Positions 16,871-26,884 of a DNA stretch of 64,000 bases are shown here, piece after piece. The stretch comes from Nesterenkonia haasae (GTDB taxonomy: Bacteria > Actinomycetota > Actinomycetes > Actinomycetales > Micrococcaceae), in NCBI RefSeq assembly GCF_010119385.1, contig NZ_VFIE01000017.1, positions 619,066 to 683,065 on the forward strand. Direction: 5' to 3'. The notes under the pieces are model-generated. The model was not told the DNA's origin, did no database searches, and saw only the letters and a program-made list of their open reading frames with translations. The position numbers were made by a program, and so were the translations under genes. How positions within the stretch are numbered: position 1 is the first letter of the stretch; every line of letters starts with the position of its first letter.

Positions 16871-17373
16871 GATGTCTTCTCCTCATTATCGTCTGCGCCA
16901 GCACCGGGTTCCTCTCCCTCTGCTTGCGCTGCAAGTTCTTCTTCCGCTTTCCATCTTTCCATCTTTTCGACGTCCACCTGGGCTCCTCTCGAGACGGCGT
17001 ACCACCAGCAGGCTGCGAACCCGAGCCCTGGCAGCAGTGTCAGCGGCACGATCAGGCCCTCCGTCGTAATCGCTGCTACGCCCACGAAGCTGGCCACTAT
17101 GACACCCTGCATCACCCATCCTGCGGGGTACCCAAAGGGTCGGTGAAGGACTGCACATAGGGCGACACACAGCATGGCCACCACGCACGCACCGGAAAAG
17201 ATCCACCAGGCGTACCATTCGTTCTGATTCAAGCCCCAAGCAGTCAGCCCAAAGAAGAACATCAAGGCCGCTTCCAGGCAGAGAACTGTGGAGGCGAACA
17301 GGGCCTTCACGGACCGGGGAGGTCGGACCTGTCCTGGCTCCCATTCCCGTTGTGCCCGCGTCTGCCACGCCAT
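16867..17373 (-). CDS. DUF4233 family membrane protein
   Basis: A 168-aa protein with four predicted membrane segments (about residues 25-47, 57-77, 85-100 and 103-123) and a long acidic C-terminal tail rich in Glu and Ala. Sequence and position between folC and ndk match the actinobacterial DUF4233 family. Its start overlaps the folC stop by one base (TGATG), and its end overlaps ndk by 4 bp, so it is part of that operon. The function is not known. Confidence 0.8.
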   Translation of the reverse strand: MAWQTRAQREWEPGQVRPPRSVKALFASTVLCLEAALMFFFGLTAWGLNQNEWYAWWIFSGACVVAMLCVALCAVLHRPFGYPAGWVMQGVIVASFVGVAAITTEGLIVPLTLLPGLGFAACWWYAVSRGAQVDVEKMERWKAEEELAAQAEGEEPGAGADDNEEKTS

Positions 17374-18791
17374 CAGAGCCCACCTTCGGCGGCGTCGGTG
17401 TCCGGGATGCCGGTGTCGACAGCACCGAAGAGCGCCCGCGCCTCGGCGACCACGGTGATGGACCCTGTGACGAGTATCCCCCCTGTTTCGGTGGCGCCGT
17501 GCTCGTCAGTACGCGCCACCGCCCAGCTGATCGCCTCATCAAGACGCTCTGCGCTGTGAACGTTCTCCTCCTGAAATCCAGCATCCAGAGCCAGCTCAGC
17601 CAACTCGGCGGCAGGAATGGCCCGCGGCGAGGTGGAGGCAGTGAGACAGACTGCGCTGGCGAGCTCGCTGTACTGCTCGAACAGCTCCCGCAGCATGGAC
17701 CGGACGTCTTTGTCCTGCAGAATCCCGACGACGAGCACAAGCTCAGTCACCCCGAAGCTCTCCTTCAGTGCCTGAGCGCTTGCCTCTATGCCCGCAGGGT
17801 TGTGGGCGGCGTCGACGATGATGGCCGGAGCAGAACGCAGTGTCTCCAAACGGCCTGGTGATGTGATGTGCTCACATGCGGTGCGTAGGTTCTCCACCAC
17901 GAGCTCCCGATCCCCTCCCCCCAGGAACGCTTCCAGCGCTGCCACAGCCAGAGCGAAATTTTCTGCCTGGTGGGCGCCCAACAAAGGCAACATCAGCTCG
18001 GGGTAACGGCCAGCAAGTCCCTGGACGGTGACCTGCTGGCCTCCGACCCCGGGGAGCCTGGATTCGACGCCGAACTCGACTCCAGCGAAACGGAACGGCA
18101 CACCAACTGTCTGGGCAGCCTCCAACAGAACATCGGCGGCATCGCGCTCCTGGGCCGCAGAGACGAGGAAACCGCCGGGTTTGATGATTCCAGCCTTCTC
18201 CTCAGCGATTTCCTCCACCGTCTCACCAAGCATGGCGGTATGGTCCAAGCTGATCGGTCCGATGACCTGCACGGCCCCATCGGCCACATTGGTGGCGTCC
18301 CACGAACCGCCCAGGCCGACTTCGATGACCATGACGTCGACCGGCTCATCGGCAAAGATCGCGAACGCCAGCACTGTCAGGAGTTCGAATAAGGTCAGCG
18401 GTGTCTCTCCCTGCTCGACCAGCTCCTGATCAACAAACCCGATATGGGGCCTGATCTCATCCCAGATCCGGACAAAGGCCTCATCCGAGACGGGTTTGCC
18501 ATCAATTGCGATTCGTTCGGTCACTTTGCCCATATGCGGTGAGCTGTAACGTCCCACGCGCAGGTCATGAGCCAGCAGGCCCGCCTCGATCATTCGAGCA
18601 GTCGAGGTCTTGCCATTCGTGCCGCCGACATGAATCACCGGCGCAGTGCGCTGGGGCTCACCGAGCACGTCCATGGCCCGCTGCATAGGCTCTAGGCGGG
18701 GACGCATATCTGATTCCGGGGCGCGTGCGAGCATTTCGGCGTAGATGCTCTCGACAGAGAATTCGTCAGCAGACGGCATTGAATCAGGCAT
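17373..18791 (-). CDS. folC: Folylpolyglutamate synthase / dihydrofolate synthase
   Basis: About 472 aa from ATG 18791, which has AGGG 5 nt upstream and overlaps the ileS stop by 8 bp; an ATG at 18779 is the alternative. The Mur-ligase-type P-loop [10 protein letters not shown] is at 55-63, followed by [27 protein letters not shown] and [25 protein letters not shown], all typical of FolC; the C-terminal domain has [11 protein letters not shown]. The enzyme adds glutamate to dihydropteroate and to folates. It lies downstream of ileS, so the ileS T-box may also affect its expression. Confidence 0.96.
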   Translation of the reverse strand: MPDSMPSADEFSVESIYAEMLARAPESDMRPRLEPMQRAMDVLGEPQRTAPVIHVGGTNGKTSTARMIEAGLLAHDLRVGRYSSPHMGKVTERIAIDGKPVSDEAFVRIWDEIRPHIGFVDQELVEQGETPLTLFELLTVLAFAIFADEPVDVMVIEVGLGGSWDATNVADGAVQVIGPISLDHTAMLGETVEEIAEEKAGIIKPGGFLVSAAQERDAADVLLEAAQTVGVPFRFAGVEFGVESRLPGVGGQQVTVQGLAGRYPELMLPLLGAHQAENFALAVAALEAFLGGGDRELVVENLRTACEHITSPGRLETLRSAPAIIVDAAHNPAGIEASAQALKESFGVTELVLVVGILQDKDVRSMLRELFEQYSELASAVCLTASTSPRAIPAAELAELALDAGFQEENVHSAERLDEAISWAVARTDEHGATETGGILVTGSITVVAEARALFGAVDTGIPDTDAAEGGL

Positions 18792-21700
18792 GGGACCCTT
18801 CGATCGCGACGACACTGGCACGGGTACTCTCGGTCTCTTCACCGGCGACGAGGTTCAATTCCACTGTCAGCGTCTCCGTCTTGACCAGCTCCGCGTGCGC
18901 CTCTACAGCGTCAACCACCGCAGGAGAAGCGGTCAGTGTGGTCGATATGCGGTCAGAGACCTGCAGATCCTCGTCTTTGCGGGCAGCCTGGATGGTGCGG
19001 ATGACGTCACGGGCGGTGCCCTCTGCCATCAGCTCAGCCGTCAGCCGGGTGTCCAGAACCAAGAACCCTTGACCCGCGCCCAGTGCCTTCTCCAAGACCG
19101 TGACGGCCTTATCACCGAGCTCCTCAGAGACTGTGGTGGTCAACGTGTATTCCCCTTCCTTCAGCTCTAGTCCGCCCGCGGTGACGGCTCCGTCAGAGAC
19201 GGACCAGTCTCCGGACTTCGCGCCTCGGATGGCGTGCTGGACTTCTTTGCCCAAGCGTGGACCTGCGACTCTGGCGTTGACGACCAGCTGCTGACCGATG
19301 CCGTACTGCTCAGCCGAGACCTCTTGGGTGTCGCGGAGCTCGACCTGTTTGATGTTCAGCTCATCAGCAATGATCTGCTCGTAGGTTCCCGCCAAGGATT
19401 GGGCTCCTGGCACCACGACAGTCAATGTGGCCAGAGGCTGCCGCACCCGGCGCTTAGCCTGTTTCCGCAGCGCTGAGCCAGCGGAGGTCACCACTCGGGT
19501 CAGGTCCATCAGCTCCACCGCACGCTCATCGCGGACATAGCGAGCTGGGTCCGGCCAGTCCGCCAGGTGCACACTGCGACCTCCGGTGAGCCCCCGCCAC
19601 ACTTCCTCGGTGACGAGGGGAAGCAGCGGCGCGGCCACACGAGTGAATGTTTCCAGGACGGTGTACAGCACGTCGTAGGCTGTGAAGTCCTCGTCATAGA
19701 ACCTCTGACGGGACCGGCGGATATACCAGTTGGTCAGCAGGTCGGCGAACCGGCGCAGAGCATCACAGGCTCGTGAGACGTCGAAATCGTCCAGCGCCTC
19801 GGTGGCGTCGCGGACCAAGTCTCCTGTGGCAGCGAGGATGTAGTGGTCCAAGGGAGTGAGCTGGGCGTCGTCGTTCTCCACCGGTCTCGCCTGATACCCA
19901 GTTCCCGCATTGGCGGAATTAGCGTAGAGCGCGAAGAAGTGCCAGGCATTCCACATGGGAAGCAGCACCTGACGAACTCCTTCTCGAATCCCTTCCTCCG
20001 TGACCACGAGATTTCCTCCCCGGAGGATGGGCGAGCTCATCAGGAACCAACGCATGGCATCGGATCCGTCGCGATTGAAGACCTCGTTGACATCCGGGTA
20101 GTTCTGCAGTGATTTGGACATCTTCTGCCCGTCGGATCCCAGGACAATCCCGTGGCTGATCACGTTGCTGAACCCCGGCCGGTCGAAGAGGGCCGTGGCG
20201 AGAATGTGCATGGTGTAGAACCAGCCGCGAGTTTGACCGATGTACTCCACAATGAAGTCCGCAGGATTGTGACTGTCGAACCAACTGGCGTTTTCAAACG
20301 GGTAGTGCACCTGAGCGAACGGCATTGACCCTGAATCGAACCACACATCCAGGACGTCTTCGACCCTGCGCATGGTCGACTTTCCCGTGGGGTCATCGGG
20401 GTTGGGCCGTGTCAGCTGATCGATCCAGGGCCGGTGCAGGTCCGGCTCCCCCGCGGCGTTGCGCGGGTAGTCACCAAAAGCTTCTTTCAGCTCGTCCAGG
20501 GAACCGTACACCTCAGTGCGCGGGTAGTTCGGATCATCGGAAGCCCACACCGGAATGGGGCTGCCCCAGTAGCGATTGCGGGAAATGGACCAATCCCGGG
20601 CGTTCTCCAGCCATTTTCCGAACTGGCCGTACTTGACGTTGTCCGGGATCCAGTTGATCTGCTCGTTGAGCTCCAGCATGCGGGCCTTGATCTCGGTGAC
20701 GGCCACGTACCAGGACGTGACAGCCTTGTACATCAAGGGGGTGCGGCAACGCCAGCAGTGCGGATAGGAGTGAACATAGGACTGTTCACGAACCAGCCGA
20801 CCGTCAGCTTTGAGTCGATTAATGATGGGTCGGTTCGCCTCAAAGACCTGAACACCGGCGATCTCAGCCAGCGGCGTGTCCCCATGCGGCGTGGGCTCGG
20901 CGAACATTGGGAGGAACTGCGCGGCGGCATCAACGGAGAGGATCACCGGGATACCGGCCTCCTCAGATGACCGTTGGTCCTCCTCACCATAAGCCGAAGC
21001 CTGATGGACTATGCCCGTGCCATCGGTGGTGGTGATGTAGTCCTCAATGAGCACCCGCCAGGCGTTCTGGGTCCCCCAGGCCGCAGTGTCAGCGTAGTAG
21101 TGCCACAGCGGCTCGTACTCCAGCTGGGCAAGGTCCTTGCCCACATAGCGCCCCACAACTGCCGCCTGCGCCGCCTCAGCTGCGGAGACCTCGTTCTGGT
21201 CGGTGAAGCCAATGTCCTGAGCGTAGGCTCCCACCAAATCGGCAGCGATCATATGCCGACCCGGGAGCGGCCCATCAGCCGGGGCCTCCACCACCGCGTA
21301 CTCGATGTCCGGTCCGACCGCCACCGAAAAGTTGGTGGGCAGTGTCCACGGGGTCGTGGTCCAGGCAAGAAGGTTCACTCCGCGCAGCTGGTCACCCAAC
21401 GCCCCTCCACCCGTGATCGGGAACGTCACGGTAACCGACGGATCCTGCCGGTCCTTGTACACCTCATCGTCCATGCGCAGCTCGTGGTTGGACAGTGGGG
21501 TTTCGTCCTTCCAGCAGTACGGCAGGACCCGAAACCCCTGATAGGTCAGGCCCTTTTCGTGGAGCTGTTTGAACGCCCAGATGACTGACTCCATGAACTC
21601 AACATTCAGTGTCTTGTAGTCATTCTCGAAGTCCACCCAGCGTGCCTGGCGGTTGACGTAGGCGGACCACTCCTTGGTGAACTTCAACACATTAGAGCGG

Positions 21701-22104
21701 CAGGCGTCATTGAAATGTTCGATACCCATGGCCTCGATCTCAGCCTTGTCGGTCATGCCGAGATCCTTCATGGCGGACAGTTCAGCGGGCAGACCGTGCG
21801 TGTCCCAGCCGAAGCGGCGCTCGACCCGCTTGCCGCGCATGGTCTGGTACCGGGGCACCAGGTCTTTCACATATCCAGTCAGGAGGTGACCGTAATGCGG
21901 CAGGCCATTGGCAAAGGGAGGGCCGTCATAGAAAACAAACTCGTCGTCCTCCGGGCGGGACTCTACGGAAGCTTTGAAGGTATCGTCCGTCTCCCAGTAC
22001 TTCAGGATGCGCTCCTCAATCTCCGGAAAGCGCACAGAATTCTGGACCTTGCCGTGGGCGGCAGAGGTCACGCGCGGGTAGGTGGGAGAGGCTTTCTCAG
22101 TCAT
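18784..22104 (-). CDS. ileS: Isoleucyl-tRNA synthetase, eukaryote-like type 2
   Basis: About 1106 aa from ATG 22104, which has AGGA at 8-nt spacing; the open frame runs further back to 22143 and includes another ATG at 22113. The class I signature is HYGH at residues 70-73 and KMSKS is near 660. The segment [13 protein letters not shown] and the long C-terminal region with no zinc-finger cysteine set at the end fit the type 2 (eukaryote-like) IleRS group. The enzyme charges tRNA-Ile and edits valine. It is preceded by a T-box leader and followed by folC with an 8-bp overlap. Type 2 enzymes generally resist mupirocin. Confidence 0.96.
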   Translation of the reverse strand: MTEKASPTYPRVTSAAHGKVQNSVRFPEIEERILKYWETDDTFKASVESRPEDDEFVFYDGPPFANGLPHYGHLLTGYVKDLVPRYQTMRGKRVERRFGWDTHGLPAELSAMKDLGMTDKAEIEAMGIEHFNDACRSNVLKFTKEWSAYVNRQARWVDFENDYKTLNVEFMESVIWAFKQLHEKGLTYQGFRVLPYCWKDETPLSNHELRMDDEVYKDRQDPSVTVTFPITGGGALGDQLRGVNLLAWTTTPWTLPTNFSVAVGPDIEYAVVEAPADGPLPGRHMIAADLVGAYAQDIGFTDQNEVSAAEAAQAAVVGRYVGKDLAQLEYEPLWHYYADTAAWGTQNAWRVLIEDYITTTDGTGIVHQASAYGEEDQRSSEEAGIPVILSVDAAAQFLPMFAEPTPHGDTPLAEIAGVQVFEANRPIINRLKADGRLVREQSYVHSYPHCWRCRTPLMYKAVTSWYVAVTEIKARMLELNEQINWIPDNVKYGQFGKWLENARDWSISRNRYWGSPIPVWASDDPNYPRTEVYGSLDELKEAFGDYPRNAAGEPDLHRPWIDQLTRPNPDDPTGKSTMRRVEDVLDVWFDSGSMPFAQVHYPFENASWFDSHNPADFIVEYIGQTRGWFYTMHILATALFDRPGFSNVISHGIVLGSDGQKMSKSLQNYPDVNEVFNRDGSDAMRWFLMSSPILRGGNLVVTEEGIREGVRQVLLPMWNAWHFFALYANSANAGTGYQARPVENDDAQLTPLDHYILAATGDLVRDATEALDDFDVSRACDALRRFADLLTNWYIRRSRQRFYDEDFTAYDVLYTVLETFTRVAAPLLPLVTEEVWRGLTGGRSVHLADWPDPARYVRDERAVELMDLTRVVTSAGSALRKQAKRRVRQPLATLTVVVPGAQSLAGTYEQIIADELNIKQVELRDTQEVSAEQYGIGQQLVVNARVAGPRLGKEVQHAIRGAKSGDWSVSDGAVTAGGLELKEGEYTLTTTVSEELGDKAVTVLEKALGAGQGFLVLDTRLTAELMAEGTARDVIRTIQAARKDEDLQVSDRISTTLTASPAVVDAVEAHAELVKTETLTVELNLVAGEETESTRASVVAIEGSHA

Positions 22105-22112
22105 GAAGGTCA

Positions 22113-22116
22113 TCCT
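22113..22116 (-). promoter_or_regulatory. ileS ribosome binding site (AGGA)
   Basis: AGGA lies 8 nt before the ATG at 22104 and decides the start among three in-frame ATGs. It lies just downstream of the T-box antisequestrator region, as expected for a translational T-box. Confidence 0.5.
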
Positions 22117-22346
22117 GGTGCATAGCTGTGGCCGGTTCTGCAAGGACGCCTGGTGCAGAAGAAGACTCCCACCCGCGTGCGCGGTACCACCTTGCTTGCT
22201 GGAATCCCGGTTGTCATACCGGAAGTTCCAGCCGCTTCATGACTGCTATGACGGGCTTACCCGTCCGGTTCTACTGCGGAGAAGTGAGTGGAGCACTCCC
22301 CGGTTCTTCCGGAAGCTCACCGGTGATGGCCGGATCATTGCTGCTG
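22117..22346 (-). promoter_or_regulatory. T-box riboswitch leader of ileS
   Basis: On the minus strand, GGTGGTACCGCG at 22180-22191 is the conserved T-box sequence that pairs with the free tRNA acceptor end. Upstream, a Stem I region holds the specifier codon ATC (22325-22327) between two short GC helices, followed by an AGCTTCCGGAAGAACCGG stretch resembling known actinobacterial ileS leaders. No terminator with a T-run separates it from the gene, and the Shine-Dalgarno lies just beyond, so control is most likely at translation initiation: uncharged tRNA-Ile frees the binding site. The limits are set by the promoter and the Shine-Dalgarno and are approximate. Confidence 0.88.
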
Positions 22347-22352
22347 CACAGG

Positions 22353-22382
22353 ATTCTACGCGAAACCCTAGGCCGGGCCCAA
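22353..22382 (-). promoter_or_regulatory. Promoter of the ileS T-box transcript
   Basis: TAGAAT at 22353-22358 (-10) with TTGGGC at 22377-22382 (-35) and an 18-nt spacer on the minus strand. The predicted start near 22346 puts the whole T-box leader in the transcript. Confidence 0.55.
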
Positions 22383-22502
22383 TCGCTCTCACTGGTCGAA
22401 GATGCCGCCGACAGGGGTCGTCCACACCAGATCTGAGCGCAGAATCGGCCAATCGGTGGGGACAAATCAGCCTCCAGGCTGGTTCAAGCCTGGGAGTCTA
22501 CC

Positions 22503-23222
22503 GTGAGACGTATGGACATTGACCTGATACCTGACACGCTGGCCACTGAGGCCGCTCTTCTGGCCTGCGCGTTCGTCCTGTCTGCCGTAGTGGGTCTGGA
22601 ACGGGAGCTGGGCCAGAAGTCCGCGGGAGCCCGCACCCACATATTGGTGGGACTTGGTTCAGCACTCTTCACTCTTGTCTCGGCATACGGATTCTCCCAC
22701 CTGCTGGGCGAGGGCGTCATTTTGGATCCCTCCCGGATCGCCGCACAGATCGTCTCCGGCATCGGCTTCATCGGTGCCGGCGTGATCTTCGTTCGCCAGA
22801 ACATCGTCTCCGGGCTGACAACCGCCGGTTCCGTATGGGTCACCGCTGCGGTCGGTATGGCCTGCGGTGCCGGAATGCCGCTGATCGCCGCATTGACGGT
22901 GATCTTCTACCTGCTGGCGGTCACAATTGTGACCCGGCTGGCGAGGAAAATCCCAAAGCGCGGCCGTACCCACCGCTACGAGGTCCGCTACCAGGACGGG
23001 CACGGCATTCTGCGTGATGTGCTCACCACAGCGTCAGGACTGGGCTATGAAGTGGCGTTGAACCGCACTCGGCGTAAGGACAGCGAGGAAGAAGGCGCAG
23101 TGGTTGATGCCGAACTGAGTTTCTCGCGTTCTCAGTACCTCTCCCCGGACCAGCTGCATCACCGCCTCAGTGAGTTAGAAGGCGTGTTGGAAGTCCGCGC
23201 CATCGAGGCCGAAAACGAATGA
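22503..23222 (+). CDS. MgtC/SapB family membrane protein
   Basis: A 239-aa protein from GTG 22503 with GGGAG about 8 nt upstream (ATG 22512 is an alternative). The MgtC N-terminal signature is clear: EAALLACAFVLSAVVGLERE, SAGARTHILVGLGSALFTLVS, QIVSGIGFIGAGVI and GLTTAGSVWVTAAVGMACG, making four to five membrane segments to about residue 145. The soluble C-terminal ~85 residues have an ACT-like pattern. Family members take part in magnesium limitation and virulence, often by inhibiting ATP synthase, though many homologues are uncharacterised. It is divergent from ileS, and no Mg-responsive leader is obvious. Confidence 0.88.
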   Translation: MRRMDIDLIPDTLATEAALLACAFVLSAVVGLERELGQKSAGARTHILVGLGSALFTLVSAYGFSHLLGEGVILDPSRIAAQIVSGIGFIGAGVIFVRQNIVSGLTTAGSVWVTAAVGMACGAGMPLIAALTVIFYLLAVTIVTRLARKIPKRGRTHRYEVRYQDGHGILRDVLTTASGLGYEVALNRTRRKDSEEEGAVVDAELSFSRSQYLSPDQLHHRLSELEGVLEVRAIEAENE

Positions 23223-23240
23223 CCGCCAGTCCGGTGCGGG

Positions 23241-25874
23241 TCAGGGCTGGTCTGTCTCAGCCAGCGACACGTCAGTGACGCTGATTTCAGGACTCTCCTC
23301 ACCGGAGCTCTCCAGCTGAAGCACCTGGGACTTGGTTGCCGCCCGCAGATCCTCCAAAGCTGACCGAACAGCATCAATATTGTGCTCCGAACCGGTAATT
23401 CGCGCGGAAAGGATCTCTGTGCGCTGTTTGACTTTAGCTTCGGCCTTAGCACGGCGCAGACTGGTCAACGCTTCGGCGACGGCATCCAGCACAGCCGGAG
23501 CTCCAACCACACCATCAAGATCCGAAGCCTGAGGCCAACTCGCCCCATGAACGGAACCGTGCCGCCACCACCGCCACACCTCATCTGTGGCGAACGGCAG
23601 CACCGGAGCGAACAGGCGCAGCAGGTTATCCAGTGCAGTAGCGAGGGTGGCACGCACTGAGGCCTGGGCCTGCTCGCCCTGAGCTCCGTACGCCCGGTCC
23701 TTGACCAACTCCACATAGTCATCCGTGAAGGCCCAGAAAAAGCTCTCCGTGAGGTTCAGCGCTCGGGCGTAGTCATAGTTTTCGAAGTGGTCGGTTGCCT
23801 GTTGCACCACACTGCGGAGCTTGGCCAGCAGTGCCTGGTCCAGCGGTTCAGTGATGACGACGCCGTCGTTGCCGGAGCCCACAACGTGTTCCTCGGTGAC
23901 TCCCATGCCGAAGGCGAACTTGGAGACATTGAGCAGTTTGATGGCCAGACGACGACCTATCTTCATCTGGCTGATCTCGTAGGCCGTATCGGCTCCCAGT
24001 TTTGCTGAAGCTGCCCAGTACCGCACGGCATCTGCTCCGAACTGCTCCAGCGGCTCGTTCGGGATCACCACATTGCCTTTGGACTTAGACATCTTCTTCC
24101 GGTCCGGGTCCAGGATCCAACCGGAGATGGCCGTGTTGGTCCACGGCACCGTGTCATGCAATGAGTTCGCGCGCACCACGCTGGAAAACAGCCAGGTACG
24201 GATAATGTCGTGTCCTTGAGGGCGCAAATCGAACGGGAAAACCCGGTTAAACAGGTCAGGGTCGCGCTCCCATTTGCCGGCGATCTGAGGTGTCAGGGAC
24301 GACGTCGCCCAGGTGTCCAGTACATCAGGTTCCCCCATAAAGCCACCGGGCTCGCCGCGCTGGGATTCTGCGAATCCCGGAGCTGGTTCTGACGCCGGGT
24401 CCACGGGAAGCTGGTCTTCCTCAGGCAGAATCGGGTGGTCGTAGTCCGGCTCTGCGGAACTGTTGAGCGGATACCACACCGGGATCGGCACCCCGAAGAA
24501 CCTCTGGCGTGAGATGAGCCAGTCTCCGTTGAGGCCTTCGACCCAGTTTTCGTACCGGGAGCGCATAAAGCCTGGATTCCAGGTGATCTTGCGGCCCCGC
24601 TCCACCAGTTGGTCGCGGCGGTCAGCATCACGTCCACCGTTTCGGATGTACCACTGGCGCGATGTCACCACTTCCAGTGGCTTATCGCCCTTCTCGTAGA
24701 AGTGGACGGCATGGGTGATCTTCTCCGGCTCAGCGCGCAGCAGATCGGCTGCCTGCAGAAGCTCGACAACAGCCTCTTTAGCTGAGTGCACGGTCTTGCC
24801 GGCCAACTGCTGATAGTTTTCCCGGCCGTGTTCTGTGGTGATCCATTCAGGCGTGTCACCGGTGAAGCGACCTTCACGGCCAATCAGCGCTCGGGTAGGG
24901 AGGTTCAGCTCACGCCACCAGGTCACATCGGTCATATCACCGAATGTGCAGATCATGGCGATACCCGAACCCTTCTCAGGGTCGGCCAAGGTGTGCGCCT
25001 TGACGGGCACTTCCACATCGAAAAGTGGTGAGGTGACAGAGTGGCCGAACATGTGCTGATAGCGCTCATCCTCCGGGTGCGCGACAAGCGCTACGCACGA
25101 GGGCAGCAGTTCAGGCCGAGTGGTGGCGATAACGACCTCGTTGCCGGCGTCGTCGGTGAAGGGATACCGGTAGTACGCACCAGGGCGCTCTTTTGCCTCC
25201 AACTCCGCCTGGGCCACCGCAGTCCTGAAGGTCACATCCCAGAGGGTCGGTGCCTCTGCCGTGTAAGCGTTGTCGGAGCGCACATCACGTAGGAATGCAC
25301 GTTGAGAGGCTGTGCGCGAATGGTCGTCGATAGTGCGGTAGGTCTGCCGCCAGTCCACCGACAGGCCCAGTGTGGTGAACAGGTCCTCGAAGACTTTCTC
25401 ATCCTCAACAGTGAGCGTCTCACACAGCTCGATGAAGTTGCGCCGGGAAATCATGTCCCAGTCTCGCTGGTTTTTGGCCGGTTTCTCCGGGGGCGCATAA
25501 TTCGGATCGTAAGGCTTGGTGGGATCGCACCGTACCCCGTAGTAGTTCTGCACACGTCGCTCGGTCGGCAGACCGTTGTCATCCCAGCCGAGCGGGTAGA
25601 AGACTTTCTTTCCGCGCATCCGCTTGAAGCGGGCCACCACATCAGTCTGGGTGTAGGAGAACATGTGGCCTACGTGGAGTGACCCGGAGGCAGTCGGCGG
25701 CGGGGTGTCGATGGAATACACCTGGTCGCGGGTGGCACTGTCGTCAAAATGAAAGATCTGCTCCTGTGCCCACGCCGTGTTGAGCTTCTGCTCCAATCCT
25801 TCCAAAGCTGGTTTATCGGGGACTTCCGGAGTCTTGTATGCGGGCGCGTCGGTGCCCTTTATGTTTTCGGCCAT
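23241..25874 (-). CDS. valS: Valyl-tRNA synthetase, archaeal-like type
   Basis: About 877 aa from ATG 25874 (ATG 25883 is an alternative). The class I signature HVGH is at 67-70 within DTPPPTASGSLHVGH, and KMSKS is near 594. The segment GWDDNGLPTERRVQNYYGV identifies the archaeal/rickettsial-like ValRS subgroup, which differs from the usual bacterial type. The enzyme charges tRNA-Val and edits threonine. It has its own promoter region (95 bp to the divergent SDR gene), with no T-box motif in that gap. The gene converges on the mgtC-like gene with 18 bp between stops. Confidence 0.96.
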   Translation of the reverse strand: MAENIKGTDAPAYKTPEVPDKPALEGLEQKLNTAWAQEQIFHFDDSATRDQVYSIDTPPPTASGSLHVGHMFSYTQTDVVARFKRMRGKKVFYPLGWDDNGLPTERRVQNYYGVRCDPTKPYDPNYAPPEKPAKNQRDWDMISRRNFIELCETLTVEDEKVFEDLFTTLGLSVDWRQTYRTIDDHSRTASQRAFLRDVRSDNAYTAEAPTLWDVTFRTAVAQAELEAKERPGAYYRYPFTDDAGNEVVIATTRPELLPSCVALVAHPEDERYQHMFGHSVTSPLFDVEVPVKAHTLADPEKGSGIAMICTFGDMTDVTWWRELNLPTRALIGREGRFTGDTPEWITTEHGRENYQQLAGKTVHSAKEAVVELLQAADLLRAEPEKITHAVHFYEKGDKPLEVVTSRQWYIRNGGRDADRRDQLVERGRKITWNPGFMRSRYENWVEGLNGDWLISRQRFFGVPIPVWYPLNSSAEPDYDHPILPEEDQLPVDPASEPAPGFAESQRGEPGGFMGEPDVLDTWATSSLTPQIAGKWERDPDLFNRVFPFDLRPQGHDIIRTWLFSSVVRANSLHDTVPWTNTAISGWILDPDRKKMSKSKGNVVIPNEPLEQFGADAVRYWAASAKLGADTAYEISQMKIGRRLAIKLLNVSKFAFGMGVTEEHVVGSGNDGVVITEPLDQALLAKLRSVVQQATDHFENYDYARALNLTESFFWAFTDDYVELVKDRAYGAQGEQAQASVRATLATALDNLLRLFAPVLPFATDEVWRWWRHGSVHGASWPQASDLDGVVGAPAVLDAVAEALTSLRRAKAEAKVKQRTEILSARITGSEHNIDAVRSALEDLRAATKSQVLQLESSGEESPEISVTDVSLAETDQP

Positions 25875-25957
25875 GGGCCCCATTCTGCCACGCATGAAAA
25901 AGTCACTCGTCCGTCTCACATGTCGGAAATGCTGCCCACAGATCCGTTGTTACTGAT

Positions 25958-25963
25958 TAGTCT
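25958..25963 (+). promoter_or_regulatory. -10 box TAGTCT, leaderless type, for the SDR gene
   Basis: TAGTCT ends exactly 6 nt before the ATG at 25970, and the intervening GTCCCC holds no Shine-Dalgarno sequence. This predicts a leaderless mRNA. Confidence 0.55.
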
Positions 25964-25969
25964 GTCCCC

Positions 25970-26731
25970 ATGAACATTGAACCTTCACCTCGCCGAGCGC
26001 TCGTCACCGGAGCCTCCTCCGGGATCGGCGCTGCCACCGCTCTGCGTCTGACCTCCGAAGGGTGGCACGTCTTCGCCGTTGCTCGCCGGGCCGAAAAGCT
26101 GGAACACCTTGCCGAGCAGGAAGGAATCGTTCCTGTGGTGTGTGACGTTACCGACGCCACCCAGGTGGCCTCGCTCCTGCAGACCGTCACTGAGTCTGGT
26201 GGTATCGACACGCTCATCAACAACGCCGGCGGCGCTCTGGGAGTGGAGTCGGTCGCGCAGAGCAGGGCAGAGGATTGGCGGTGGATGTACGAGGTCAATG
26301 TGCTGGGGACACTGAATATCACGCAGGCTTTCCTCCCCATGCTCCGCACTCACGGTGAGGGAACAGTCCTGAACCTGACCTCGACGGCAGGAGTGGTTGC
26401 CTACGAGGGCGGTGCCGGGTACAACGCTGCAAAGTTCGGCCAGCATTCGCTCACCAGTGTTCTCAGGCTAGAGGAAGCTGAGCACAACATCCGGGTCATC
26501 GAGGTCCAGCCCGGGATGGTGCGTACTGATGAGTTCGCAGCCAAAAGGCTGCGGGGCGACGCCGCGGCCGCTGAGAAGATCTACGCCGGGGTGGAGAAGC
26601 CGCTTGTGGCCGAGGATATAGCTGAGGTCATCGCCCATGCGGTGACGCTTCCACACCATGTGAACCTCGATCAGATCGTGGTGCGGCCGGTGGCCCAGGC
26701 CGCCCAGCACAAAGTGATTCGCAAAGGCTGA
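25970..26731 (+). CDS. Short-chain dehydrogenase/reductase (YdfG-like)
   Basis: A 253-aa classical SDR. TGASSGIG at 13-20 is the NAD(P)-binding loop, ARR at 37-39 suggests NADP preference, NNAG is at 83-86, and the catalytic Ser137, Tyr150 and Lys154 (YNAAK) are present. The C-terminal half (VQPGMVRTDEF, DLDQIVVRP-type ending) matches the YdfG/serine 3-dehydrogenase-like branch, which oxidises beta-hydroxy acids or reduces malonic semialdehyde; the true substrate is unknown. It is monocistronic, with a bidirectional terminator after it. Confidence 0.88.
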   Translation: MNIEPSPRRALVTGASSGIGAATALRLTSEGWHVFAVARRAEKLEHLAEQEGIVPVVCDVTDATQVASLLQTVTESGGIDTLINNAGGALGVESVAQSRAEDWRWMYEVNVLGTLNITQAFLPMLRTHGEGTVLNLTSTAGVVAYEGGAGYNAAKFGQHSLTSVLRLEEAEHNIRVIEVQPGMVRTDEFAAKRLRGDAAAAEKIYAGVEKPLVAEDIAEVIAHAVTLPHHVNLDQIVVRPVAQAAQHKVIRKG

Positions 26732-26832
26732 GTCCCCCAGATACGCCGCGCGATGGGCATTTCGATAGGAACGGTCGCGGAGGCCATCGAGAATCCCATC
26801 ACAGTGGTCTCTCCCTTTCGGACGGCACAAAG

Positions 26833-26877
26833 AAGCCCCGACCCGGCGCACGAAACGTCAGATCGGGGCTTTTCTTT
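26833..26877. terminator. Bidirectional intrinsic terminator
   Basis: A 9-bp perfect stem, AAGCCCCGA (26833-26841) and TCGGGGCTT (26863-26871), with a 21-nt loop, is followed on the plus strand by TTTCTTT. On the minus strand it is followed by CTTTGT. It lies between the convergent SDR and DsbA-like genes and can serve both. The ~100 bp before it (26732-26832) show no convincing gene. Confidence 0.85.
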
Positions 26878-26884
26878 GGCTAAA

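Noticed and set aside
16886-17740. 284-codon minus-strand frame
   Set aside because: An alternative frame of folC and the DUF4233 gene, which both have strong family evidence.
25875-25969. T-box or riboswitch ahead of valS
   Set aside because: The region is under 100 bp and holds no GGTGG-ACCGCG element.
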